Source: Haematococcus lacustris
Lineage: Eukaryota > Chlorophyta > Chlorophyceae > Chlamydomonadales > Haematococcaceae
Assembly: GCA_030144725.1 (NCBI GenBank)
Contig: JASKMD010000008.1
Span: 17,645,667 to 17,709,666, forward strand
Length of the DNA stretch: 64,000 nt
Reading direction: 5' to 3'
Shown: positions 51,294 to 62,200 of the stretch, in pieces
Layout: each line of letters begins with the position of its first letter
Numbering within the stretch: the stretch's first letter is position 1
Program-made: the position numbers and the translations under genes
The notes under the pieces: model-generated
What the model saw: only the letters and a program-made list of their open reading frames with translations
Databases searched by the model: none
What the model was told of the DNA's origin: nothing

Positions 51294-52523
51294 TGCGTAA
51301 GTACGAGCTGGGAGTGTGCAAAGAACGACGAAAAGTTACGGAGTGTTGCGCGCGCTTGCAGTTGTTGTGACGAGCGCTGGCGTCAACTGTTATAGGCAGC
51401 AAGGCAGGGTGAGAGTCACACGGGCAGTTCGTGCGTGGCAGGGCGGCCGGGGTAACCGGCTGATGTCAGGGTCCGGGGCACTGAGTGGGGTAGTCGAGCG
51501 ACAGGTTTGACAGCCGCTCTAGATGCGTCCGTGTATAGCGACGGAAAACAACGGGCTGGACAGCCTACGACCGCGAGGATCGCCATTTCAAAAAGGTTCA
51601 ACAGCGAAGGGTTTCTCCGCGTTGCGTACAGTGACATCGGCATGCTCTACGCGCACAGAGCTGGTGTGGCAGTGCTGAGGTCGACACCGCACTCCCAGCC
51701 GCCAGGGCTACATTTGTCGGGGATCGCGCTGCGCTTGGCTGCCCGATGGTCCAGCCTTGGGCACACCAGCACCAGCAGCAACAGGCGGCAAACTACCGAC
51801 TCTGTCGAGAGCCCTTGCGTCGATCGCAGCTGGCCCTGTCTGCGCCATGTCAACACCGCCGCACATGTAGTAGTAATACACTGCCGTTGAATGCGCGTAC
51901 AGCGGCACGGTACTTCCGTTACTCTTCTTTCGGCCTCACTCTGCGCCACGCCGCCACATCCCGGCAGCCCACAACCCACACGTGTCTCTGATCCGAGTCT
52001 CATCAGCGTCACCAGCCCCAGGAGCAAGTTGCTTTGATGCGGCGCCTGACTAGTCGGAGCGTTGCGGTGGCAATCCTCCGGCGTCTCGCACGGTATCGAG
52101 ACGCACCACTCATCTCCGTTACACGTGGCCGTCTGCAGGCTGTTGGCCTGACTCGACCCTGGCACCCGCAGTGACACCGACTGTACTGCAGTGACCCGCA
52201 CTTGTTGCAAGCATTAGTGACACAGTGCGTGCAGTGGCAGGGCAGGCAGCGCCTCAGGCCAGCTGCCACTGTGGGAGGCTGGCGTCAAGTCGAGTGCTAA
52301 TGTACAATTCCTCCCTTGATACTGCGTCATATATATACAATACACACCCACAGCCAATGGAACTGTAGCTGTCGTCTAACACAGCCACCGCCAGTGCTGG
52401 TGCTGCATCCACAGATGAGCAGGTCGCCGCCTCTTCACTGCCACACCCCTGACACTGGCTGACTTTGCTGCTTCTGCTGCTGCTGCCTTGCTTGTTGCAT
52501 TTGCTCACTGGCTGCTGAACTCA

Positions 52524-52603
52524 CTACAGAGAATGTTCGGCAGTGCTGCTGCTCCCTTCACAGCAGACTGAGGAGCCAGCATCAATGACATGGCCACTAC
52601 CAG

Positions 52604-52669
<66 letters not shown>

Positions 52670-53305
52670 GATCATTTGCAATGCTGGCACTGCGGCTGCC
52701 AGACGCCCTGGGCAGTGGTGCGGCTGCGCCCCAGGACCCTGGCAGGCCAGCCAGGCCCAGCCTCACCATCAGGTCCACAGAGGGCTGGGCAGTCCGACCC
52801 GGCTCCAGCTGCCTGGCTCTTGACCGGCTTTGCTGCCCAGCAGCAGATGAGCCCACAGCCAGCGCCCAGGAGGGCCCTGCCTCCTCCCGGCTGCCTGATG
52901 CGTGTGCTGCGCTGCCGGTTGTGACTGCAGGGGATGGTGAGCTGTGCATGCTCTCACTCTCCGCCCTGATCCCACTGCCTGCTGCTGGGCTGCCAAGACA
53001 TGACGCTGCTGTGCTGCTGCTGCTGCTACTGCTGCTGCTTTGTGCCTCTGCTGCCAGCCCGCCAAGAGCAGGCAGCCTGGTCACCTCTGCCGCTGCTGGA
53101 ATGGCCGTCAGAGGGCTTCCTGGCTCTATGCCAGGTGCTGTGACTGGCTGCCCCTGGCCCTGCCTCTGGCCAACATGGCTATTGCCTGTGCTGTGGGCTG
53201 CAACTCTTGGCTGCCACCCCTGATGCCCTGCTGCCTCCTGCTGCTGTTCCTGCCCCTCCTCCTGCTGCTGACTTTGGCCTCGCTGCCGCTGCTGGCTGGG
53301 AAGCA
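52524..53305 (-). pseudogene. Duplicated C-terminal piece of the SET protein gene
   Basis: The minus frame repeats about the last 260 codons of the SET gene tail (QRQGQGQPVTAPGIEPGSP ... VCCEGSSSTAEHSL) to the same stop. It starts abruptly at the duplication break and has no promoter or SET domain, so it is a non-functional by-product. Confidence 0.88.
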
Positions 53306-53456
53306 GAATGTATATGGTTTGGGATATTCAGGCTCCGTGAGGACAGAGGTGGCTAGAACTGTATTTGACCCCGGGTCATGTTGCATTCCCCGCCCTCACA
53401 GGCCTCGTGCTTTCAGCTCGTTTGTGGGTGAGGTGGTGACCAGGCTGGTCTGTACG

Positions 53457-53626
53457 GGTAGTAGTAGTTGTTACACTGAGGAGGCAGGGCTTGGATGGAT
53501 ACAAGCCAACCTCCAAAGGTAGAAAGCCGAAGAGTTGAACTGAACGTAAAGCAAAAGAGGGAAACAAACTAGGAGAAGAGAACTCTGGGACCAAAGGAAA
53601 AGGAGCTTATAGAGAAGAGGTAAATA
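53457..53626. repeat. Dispersed repeat, copy 2 (see 5588-5757)
   Basis: Same orientation and extent as the copy near the window start, with a few substitutions. Confidence 0.8.
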
Positions 53627-53637
53627 CTGCGACACGT

Positions 53638-53815
53638 GCTAAGGGAGGCAGGAGGGTCAAAGGCTGAGCTTGAAGGAGGGGCGGGAGGAGGTAGGGTGAC
53701 CAACGAGGGGTCCAGGTGGGTGAGGGGCTAAGGGAGGTAGGAGGGGGAGGGTCAAAGGCTGAGCTTGAAGGAGGGGCTGGGGGAGGTAGGGTGACCAACG
53801 AGGGTCCAGGTCGAA
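53638..53815. repeat. Tandem duplication of an 80-90 bp unit
   Basis: Two consecutive copies of a unit with ctaagggaggtaggaggg, gtcaaaggctgagcttgaag and ggtagggtgaccaacgaggg. No coding meaning seen. Confidence 0.8.
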
Positions 53816-54311
53816 GATGAGGGTTAGGGTGGAGATGGGGGTGTATGTGGCGATGGGGGGTGGGGAGTAGGTGAAGAGGCAAGGAGGAGGGGGAGGCTGG
53901 CAATGCTTTCTCTGTTGTTTGGGTTGTTAGCCTTACTGACCTGGTGCAATCACGGATGCAGCTCTGTGTGCGTACGTGATTTATGTGATATTGATGCGGC
54001 AGAGACTCGTTTGCAGTCAGTGCGACGGAGAAGAGGGTAGCAGCATTTCGCCTCGCTACACGGCGAACCATCGTATGATGCCTTGTTTACTAAGCTTGCT
54101 TCAGCCATCAACAACTTTCGTACATGCATACCACCGGCAGGTGCGTCAGCGTTCGCAAATTTGCCACAACAGGCCTGTGATGTAGCGTGGTTACTCATCC
54201 CTCTTTTTCCCTATCAACTATATCACGCTCGCCGCACCGCACCAGCCGCTGTGTGTGTTGCTAGCCAATTAGCAGCTCTTCTTCGCGCAAAGCTAACGAA
54301 AACTAAGCGCC
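53816..54311. other. Intergenic: LEA-like gene C upstream region
   Basis: No other gene supported. Probably holds the promoter and 5' untranslated region of gene C. Confidence 0.4.
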
Positions 54312-55123
54312 ATGGACGCGGTAAGCTTCACTACAACATTTTCCTCTGCGAGTATCTGCGCACTGTTGGCCTGTAGCTGCAGGGCAACTGGCCTAGCGGG
54401 TTATTTGGACCCTGTGACTTCACCTTGTTGTCGTCACAATGCGATGCAGGACGCCAAGAACGAGATTGCCCAGGAGAAGTGCGTACATTGGCACGTTGTG
54501 CGCTCGTCCGTCTACCTTCCTGCAGCTTGCCATCTCACGCCCCAACCTCTGGCGCTAACATTGCCTCGCAGGTTTGGTAAGAGCTTTGAGGAGTGCGACG
54601 CGCACGAGAGGCAGGTCGTCGGCGGAGTCTAGTGAGTGCCGCGATGGAGTAGAGAGGAACGGACGTGTATGTTGGGCTGGTGCACCCTCGTCAGCATCTG
54701 CAGCTGGTCGATTCATGGTAGTGACCTCCATCGGGTGTGCAGCTGCATATCGAGCTAGTTAATCACTTCGCTTGGTGTGACTGTTTGTCCCACGTCGACC
54801 CTTCATGCACGCTTGCAGTGGCGGCAACAAGCGCAAGGAACAGATGACCGAGGCAACCGGTGGGGATACGCACAAGGTGGGCACAGTGGATAGAATGAAT
54901 CCATCGTGGGCTGTTGACCAATCTATGAGCAAGTATCCGTGTGAGCCTATGTATGTAGTGACCCTGACGACCAGCTTCACCAGCTTGAGTAGAGCAGGTG
55001 CCAAGAATGAGTGAATCTTATGCCAATGATGTGAGTACGATAACCTGCGTCAACTGTACTGCTTTGCAGGCTTACAGTGAGATGAGCCAGCAGCAAAACC
55101 AGGGCAAGGAGGACAGGGAGTGA
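54312..55123 (+). CDS. LEA group 1-like small hydrophilic protein, gene C
   Basis: Exons 54312-54320, 54450-54478, 54572-54631, 54819-54876 and 55070-55123 (210 nt, 69 residues). The exon sizes of the first four (9, 29, 60 and 58) and all phases equal those of genes A and B. The protein has FGKSFEECDAHERQVVGGVY, then GGNKRKEQMTEATGGDTHK, which is identical to A and B, then AYSEMSQQQNQGKEDRE. Exons 2 and 3 have diverged clearly (DAKNEIAQE instead of ETKDQVAQE; the ELETNEQKS segment replaced), so this is an older paralogue outside the inverted duplication. Confidence 0.8.
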
Positions 55124-55817
55124 AAGCAGCCACAATGTGGAGCATGGCTAACCTGGACGCACTGTTAAGCTCAGGCGTCCTGTGATGCCAGTATGTAGCA
55201 TGACATTGTTAAGCATGTGGCCTAGGAATAAACTTGAGTTGTACGAGGGATGTTGTTGCCTTATCCATTCGTTGTAACAGTCGTGATATCCTCACTCCTC
55301 GTGGTTCAAAGGAATTATGCATGCCAGTCGCGTGCTGTATCGCGATATGACGTCCACACATCCACCCACAGCTCCGCATGCAATTGCACCTGCCGCGATA
55401 CGTCTGCCGCCGTTGTTCTTTTTCTTTCTACTTCCCAACAACGGATCATTGCCACTACACAATGTATCTCCTAATACTGCCAAACAAAACGCCGATTGCG
55501 CGCCAGATGATAGTCTTGTAGCAGACCTCATCTCACCTGTAAAGCTGAACCTGCACAATACCAACATAGGCAACAACACCCTTTGTGCTAACAATGAGTG
55601 CCTTCAGCATACGTGAAAATGGCCTCATTCTAGATGGCACACCACCTATCCATGTTTGATTGTCACGATGAGCAAGCAACAAACAGCTCTACTGTGCGAC
55701 CATGCATTCTGCCACACCTCACCTGTAGAGGAAGGGAGCTGTACCCACCATCACCACCTCCCCAGGCTGCAACGCCAATGCCTGCGGACCCATGCAGCAT
55801 GCCACAGTTCTGAGGTG
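55124..55817. other. Intergenic between convergent genes
   Basis: Probably the 3' untranslated region of gene C and the 3' flank of the WD40 gene. No ORF with domain signal. Confidence 0.4.
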
Positions 55818-58379
55818 TCACTGTTGAGCCTCAGAGTGACCTTCATGATGCACAATGTAGGCATGATCGTACTGCAGCACTGCCCATGCCGGGTATAGTC
55901 TGCTGCTCTTGGTGATGTGACTCTCCTGCCCCTGCCCCTGCCCCTGCCCCTGCCCCTGCCCCTGCCCCTGCCCCTGCCCCTGCCCCTGCCCCTGCCCCTG
56001 CCCCTGCCCCTGCCCCTGCCCCTGCCCCTGCCCCTGCCCCTGCCCCTGCCCCTGCCCCTGCCCCTGCCCCTGCCCCTGCCCCTGCCCCTGCCCCTGCCCC
56101 TGCCCCTCTTGTCCCCCTGCCCACTTGTCCCCCTGCCCCCACTTGTCCCCTGCCCATCTTGCCTGTGGTGTGCACGGCGCAGGCAGTTGCAAGGCGCACA
56201 CGCCCATGTCCAGCGACCACGTCACCAGGCTGGGCCCTTCAGCCTTCACCCCCGCCCCTCCACCTCCACCCTTGCCCTGCTCCCACCCCTGCCCAGCCCC
56301 TGCCCCTGCTTTGGCAATCTCTGGCCCAGGCACTGAACCTGGCCCAGCCCAGCTGCCATGGACGCCCCCCACACCTCGCCCAGCCCCCACTGCCGGCAGA
56401 GCTGCCCCTGCTGGTGGTAGGGCTGCTGAGGAGGGGGCGCTGTGAGTGCTGCGGGTGCCGGGGGACTGAGCAGTCGCTAGGGTGGGTGGGGCTGGCACTG
56501 CAGGCGTGACCTGTGCACCCAGGCATGGCTGCCTGCTGCTGTGCCTGCCAGCCACACCAGCCACCACCCAGCTGCCCTGCTGGGGCTCAAAGCGCACGCA
56601 TGTCACTGGTGGCTGATGGCAGGAGGAGGGCAGGCTGCAGGGGCTGCTGGAACGCAGTCCGCTGCCCAGGGTGGGCTGCAGCAGGAGGGAGGTCTTTGAG
56701 GGGCTTCGCACGTCCCACAGCCGCACGCTGCCATCCTGCAAGCGCAGGAGTCAGTTGGTAATGGGTGATGGTGGGAGGGTCAGGGTCAGGGTCAGGGTCA
56801 GGGTCAGGGTCAGGGTCAGGGTCAGGGTCAGGGTCAGGGTCAGGGTCAGGGTCAGGGTCAGGGTCAAGGTCAGGGTCAGGGTCAGGGTCAGGGTCAGGGT
56901 CAGGGTCAGGGTCAGAGTCAGGGTCAGGGTCAGGGTCAGGGTCAGGGCCAGGGTCAGGGTCAGGGCCAGGGTCAGGGTCAGGGTCAGGGTCAGGGTCAGG
57001 GTCAGGGTCAGGGTCAGGCTCAGGGTCAGGGTCAGGGTCAGGGTCAGAGTCAGGCTCAGGGTCAGGGTCAGGGTCAGGGCCAGGGTCAGGGTCAGGGCCA
57101 GGGTCAGGGTCAGGGCCAGTGTCAGGGTCAGAGTCAGGGTCAGGGTCAGGGTCAGGGTCAGGGTCAGGGCCAGGGTCAGGGCCAGGGCCAGGGTCAGGGT
57201 CAGGGTATACTTACGGGGAGTAGTTACAGCCAAGTTCAGGCCAGGCAGAACAGCATGGAGGCTGACAGTGGGAGCCTGGTGGCAGGGCCAGTGATGTGCC
57301 CCTGTCCAACCTGACGCTGCCAGCTTTTCCCACCTCGGAGGCGGAGGCTGCCTGGCCAGTGTGGGGGCTGCAGTCCACGTCCAGCACTGCCGCCAGGTGG
57401 CCGCCCCAGCTGTGAAGCAGCCCGGCATGGTGCCCCCCACTGCTCAATGCAGCCAGGTTAATGTAGTGCACGCCACCGTCAGTGGTTCCTGTAAGCAGGC
57501 ATTGTGGTCACCATGGCTTGCGGCCGGCACCGCTGACAAGAAGCGCCTGCCTGCTGCATTGCACAAAGTGTGCGCAGTGACATAGGTGCTGCTGAGGCAG
57601 GGCAGGGGTAGGCCACTGCCAGCGCTACGGCCCTTCAGGGTCACGGCTACAGTCCAGGAGCAGGGTTAGGGTTCAGGAGCAGGGTCATCCTGGTGGCTCG
57701 CTGGCTGTGAGGCTGCCGCACTCACCAGCAACCAGGTGGCTGGATCTGGCGTCCAGGGCTGCGGCGGTGATTCCCGCTGCCCCACTGCCTGCCAGGTGGT
57801 ACCCGGTGGTGTAGGCGGGACCCAGCTGCAGGGAGGCCACAGGGGCGGGGGGCTGGCTGCCTGGGTCAGCTGCCGCTGCCAGCAGCTGAGCCACCCGCCA
57901 CACATGCAGCACACCATCGTCGCCACCGCTGACCAGCTGGCTGGAGTCACCTGCTAGGGCAGGGAGGAAGGCAGTGAGGCACAGCAGGGGCTACTGCTGG
58001 GCCATGGTTTCACGGGGCACACCTGTGCCTATGCAGTGAAGGGAGGTGACTGCAGCAATGTGAGCGGACCAGGCCAGCAGTGGTGTGGCGGGTGTGCCGC
58101 TTGCAAGCCATGTTGATACTGCATCCTGCAGACTTATCAACCTGCAGGCACGGCAGAGTAGCAGCACTGACATGCCGGTGCATGTTAAGATACCCGTCCA
58201 TGCCTGGATGGTAGCCGGACCCACCTTATGCTCCCTGTGCTAAGGCCGCATACCAGGTACTGTTGCTCATCTGCGTCGTGGATGAAGGCCACGGAGAATA
58301 CGGTGCTGAAAAGCTCTTGTCGATAGCTCCGAATGCTATCGGCAAAAGATTGTAAAGACCAGGATGTGAGATCGAGCAT
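55818..58379 (-). CDS. WD40-repeat protein (possibly THOC6-like)
   Basis: Exons with consistent phase on the minus strand are 58225-58379 ([20 protein letters not shown], then [19 protein letters not shown]), 58023-58141 ([15 protein letters not shown] ... [14 protein letters not shown]), 57726-57950 ([20 protein letters not shown]) and a fourth starting at 57488 ([14 protein letters not shown] ... [11 protein letters not shown]). After a repeat-filled intron, an exon starts at 56735 ([12 protein letters not shown] ... [16 protein letters not shown]). The G-H to W-D spacing marks a beta-propeller scaffold. The short opening blade with STVFSVAF recalls THO complex subunit 6, but other small WD40 proteins fit too. 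The 3' end is uncertain: one minus frame stays open through a GGGCAG-type repeat to a stop at 55818. Confidence 0.7.
55926..56107. repeat. CCCCTG hexanucleotide array
   Basis: About 30 perfect units near the 3' end of the WD40 gene. On the minus strand one frame reads Gly-Gln repeats. Confidence 0.97.
56774..57206. repeat. GGGTCA hexanucleotide array
   Basis: About 72 units of agggtc with occasional gccagg, ctcagg and agtcagg variants, inside a WD40-gene intron. It differs from the telomere unit TTAGGG by one substitution per unit (TCAGGG). Confidence 0.97.
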
Positions 58380-59224
58380 GGCTCGCACACGGCCTACTGC
58401 GGCATAACATCGGCTTAATGCATCAGTGGCAGCGCGTCAAAGTGTGGCATAGATCAACATTTTCGGGAAGTAGGATAATCATGGAGCGCTCAAGCCCGGC
58501 CCCGATGCATACTCTTGTTCACAGGCAATCCACTTTCACGGCTCATGTGATGCAATCAGCATTGCTATTGCAGTCGAGTGTACCTCATTAGCTGTAAAGA
58601 GACATACGTGTCTGTCTCATACGTGTACCTGTTTCATACGCCCGTATGCCTAAGCCAACATACGGTTGATACCTGCAGCCACATCAATACATAGCGTGTG
58701 TGGACATGTGTGGACAGTGACATGTGTGTGTGTGACAAATCCAGGCCTGGCCCAATACAATGGCATGAGGGCTGTAGGGATTAAAAGTTTTACACAATGT
58801 CGCCTCATAGACTCCCGATGTACTTGTACTGTTTCATGACATGGCATGTGACATACATACATCTGGCTGCAGCCCTGGCCCCCCCTGCCCAGCCCCCTGC
58901 CCTGAGCAACTGGCTGGCTGCAGGCCTGCCTTACCCTACCCAGCCCCCTGCCCAGCCCCCTGCCCTGCAGCCCAGCCTGGCTGCAGCCCTGCCCCACCCT
59001 ACCCAGCCCCCTGCCCTGATCACTTGGCTGACTGCAGCCCTGCCTTACCCTACCCAGCCCCCTGCCCAGTCCCCTGCCATGCAGCCCAGCTTGGCTGCAG
59101 CCCTGGCCCACCCCACCCAGCCCCCTGCCCAGCTCCCTGCCCCGAGCAAAAACTGTTTCATGACATGGCATGTGACATACATGTAGAACCGTGTGTTTGC
59201 TCCCCCGCTTCCCACATTAGCCCG
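58380..59224. promoter_or_regulatory. Divergent intergenic region with minisatellite
   Basis: Lies between the start of the WD40 gene (-) and the coiled-coil gene (+), so it probably holds both promoters. At 58860-59150 are four imperfect units of about 60-75 bp built on ggctgcagccctg and acccagccccctgcc. They are flanked by a 31-bp direct repeat beginning actgtttcatgacatggcat at 58828-58858 and 59152-59182. Confidence 0.55.
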
Positions 59225-62200
59225 ATGATGGCACCAGCGCAGACAAGCGATGGCAATGGTGATGGCGAAGAAACGACGAAGCTTTCGAGGTTCGGGCAAT
59301 CGCTGCATCTTGCGTACGCAGACTATTGCCGACTTCTGCCCACCCCTAGCAAATCTACCTCCACGGCACAACCCCATTCCCTTACCATGACGCGGCAGCA
59401 GCTTTCGAGAATGGTTGCGGACATGCGCTTGCTGGCGCCAGTTGGTAAAGAATCATGGCAGCTCAGGCAGCCACATCACAGTCTCCACCTGCACCCTGCT
59501 GCCCCGCAGGCCCCATCTCCCCTTCCACCCTGGGCATCATTCACTCCAACTCCCGACCGCTGGGGTCAGCTACGTTGACCTTTGGAACCTTTCTGCAGGT
59601 GCCCAGTAGCTCACCCTTGTACAGCTTGTTGCGAGGTTCACATGAGGGGTGGCACACCAGGAAGTCACCTGAGAACCCCCTGTTGTGCTGGGGGCTCTGT
59701 ACAATGGTCCAGGACCCAACAGGTCACAGGCTCGAATCCTTTGCTTACCAGCACTGTTTCCTGTTGTGTGCCGCATCACCACAGAAGGAGTGTGGTATGA
59801 CGAGCTCAGGGCCACTATGTGAGGTGCTGCATGTTGCGTGCTGCAATGCAAACCATGCAGGCCATGGCAGCAGTGAGTGCGGAGGCGGGCCTGCCTCCTG
59901 ACAGGCTGTATGCCCGAGTGGCCGACCTTGCTGTCACGGTGAGGTGAGGTGAGAGGGCAGGGCGGACATGCCATGCAGCCCATGCATGGGCTGAACAGAG
60001 GCATGTGGCTGACGACGTGATGCTTGGAGATGCAGCAGGGGAGCGACACGGAGAGAGGCTTTTGTAGGCCATGCTTCATTGTCATTGGGCCCTGCTGCTC
60101 AACACACAGCCAGTCAGCAGTGCAGCCGGGGCAACAGCAGGTCAGCTTGAGGGCAGAGGCAGGGCTGCCGCCTGAGTGCCACTGCCTGGTCTCAAGGACC
60201 TCCCTAGCACCACACCACCGCCACTGGTCCCATGCGCCCTGCCCCTTAACACTATGTCAAGCTGCCCCGCACCCTGCCCCGCACCCTGCCCCGCACCCTG
60301 CCCCGCACCCTGCCCCGCACCCTGCCCCGCACCCTGCCCCGCAGCGGCCTTGGAGCACCCAGGGGTCTGCCGAGCTCCAAGTCCAGGCTAGTCCCCCCCC
60401 TGCACCCTCAGGGCAGGCCAGCAACGCCGGTGGGGCAGAGTACGACACCGCGGAAGACCAGCTGCACGGCTCGTCCTCAGGCTCAGACTTATCCTCGCTG
60501 CCTCTGGGCCCAGTCACCCATCGCACCGCCTCTGGCACCCAGCAGCCACGCAGCAGGCACAGTCCCCCTGCAGGCGCAGCAGCAGCAGCCCATCCTGCCA
60601 CAGCCACTCCCACCATGGGCCTGTTTAGGAAACCCGGCACTGCCGGCGTTCAGCCACCTGTTGCCTATCCAGGACGTGCCTGGGGTCAGTCAAGCAAACA
60701 GCCTAAGGCAGCCTCCAGTCCCCCAGTGAAGCCGGCAGCCGGGTCCACGAACAGCCCTGCAGCTGCTCCCCTCGTGGAGCTCAGCCCCTCTCACAATCCC
60801 GTTCTTCGACACAGCAAGCTGACCCCAGAGGGGCTGACCCAGGCGGACTGCACCTCAGCAGCACCTGCAAAGCCGTCACAAGCCCTGTGCGGCCCTGAAC
60901 CGCGAGCACCAGCCGGCTACCCGCAGCCACTGCAGCAGGAGCTGAGGCAGGAGGAGCAGCTGGTGCCGTCTACGCACCCACTTCATGCCGGTGTAAGGAG
61001 CCAGCTTGACCCTCTGCCGATACAATGTGATCTGGCCATGTGTGCACCGATGGCCAGAGGCTTGCACCTGGGACAGCTGCTGCAAGAGGGCCGCACATCC
61101 CCTCCTCAGCTCCCATGCAGCCAGCGGCCCCCCCTGCGCCCTGGGTCAGGGACAGACGTCATGGAGCTGCGGGGTCTTCCACCCCCCTCCTCGCCGCTGC
61201 TCCCGCGCCCTCGAGCCCGCTCGCGCTCCGTATCTGGCACTGACGCCATTGCGGGTTCCCACAACACCCTGTCTAGGTACATGCCCAGTGCTGACACGAG
61301 CCACCCGCCCTCTGCCACCCAGACGGTTACCTCTGACCCTCCCTCCGAACCCCAGGTGCCACTGGCCTGCTCTGCCCTGCTTACCCCTGCCCAGTGCTGC
61401 GCGGATGGCAACCCGGCACAGCCAGGTTTGGGCCTTGTCTCGACCCCGTCTAGCCTGTCGCTCACCGACACGGCCAGCCTAGGCCGCACTGTGAGCCTGG
61501 CGGCTGCCTCCACGCACCTGCCCCTATCCCGAGCAAACAAACCGACGCCACCCAGACAGTCGCATGATGGCTGCTCGAGTCCTCGAGCACCTGAGCTGAG
61601 TGTCGAGAACGACTCAGGGCCTACTCCATCTGCCAGGCTCCCTTCCTGCACACAGCCACAGGCGTGGGTTCAGGCGTTGTTACAGCGGTTGCATGTGCTG
61701 GAGGCACACCTGGGCATTCCCCAGCAGCCGCAGCTTGTGGCCAGCCTTACCCATTTTGAGGGAGCAGCCCTCTGCTCCGCCCCTCCCCAGTTCTGTGGGA
61801 GTGCAGCCGCATTGCTTGAGGGTGGTGCTGCTGCCGCAAGCAGGCAGGTTGAGTCGACGTCTGCGACGCAGACAGAGCTGTCAGCCGTGCAGTGCAGGAT
61901 GAAGGTGCTAGCAGACTGTGTGTTGGCATTGGAGGGGAGGGTGGTCGGGGTGGAGGGGCTGGTCATGCGGCAGCAGGCAGAGGTCCAGCAGGAGGGTGGG
62001 CTGTGTGGAGGGGTGCAGCCGGCGGGGGGCCAGCAGGCAGGGGCGCAGCACGATGAGCAGCACGGTGGGCAGCGAGCAGGCGAGTGGCCTGAATTGCCGG
62101 GGACAACAGCCAGGGTGGAGGCTTTAGAGGAGGAGGTGGCCGGGCTGCAGAGTGCGCTGAGGGCCTTGCAGCAACTGGCTGCCCAGCCTGACCACCACCT

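Larger units (their letters stand above)
49926..53305. repeat. Right arm of the inverted duplication
   Basis: Reverse complement of 40456-43836. The outer break is at gctggctgggaagca (53305), after which the sequence is unrelated to the SET gene. The poly-Ser-coding AGC tract is longer here (52606-52668) than in the left arm (41119-41162), and the other AGC tract (53012-53036) is shorter than its partner (40724-40785). Confidence 0.95.

Noticed and set aside
56671..57294. Arg-Val and Gly-Ser repeat proteins on the plus strand
   Set aside because: Translation of the GGGTCA array, which is intronic to the minus-strand WD40 gene.
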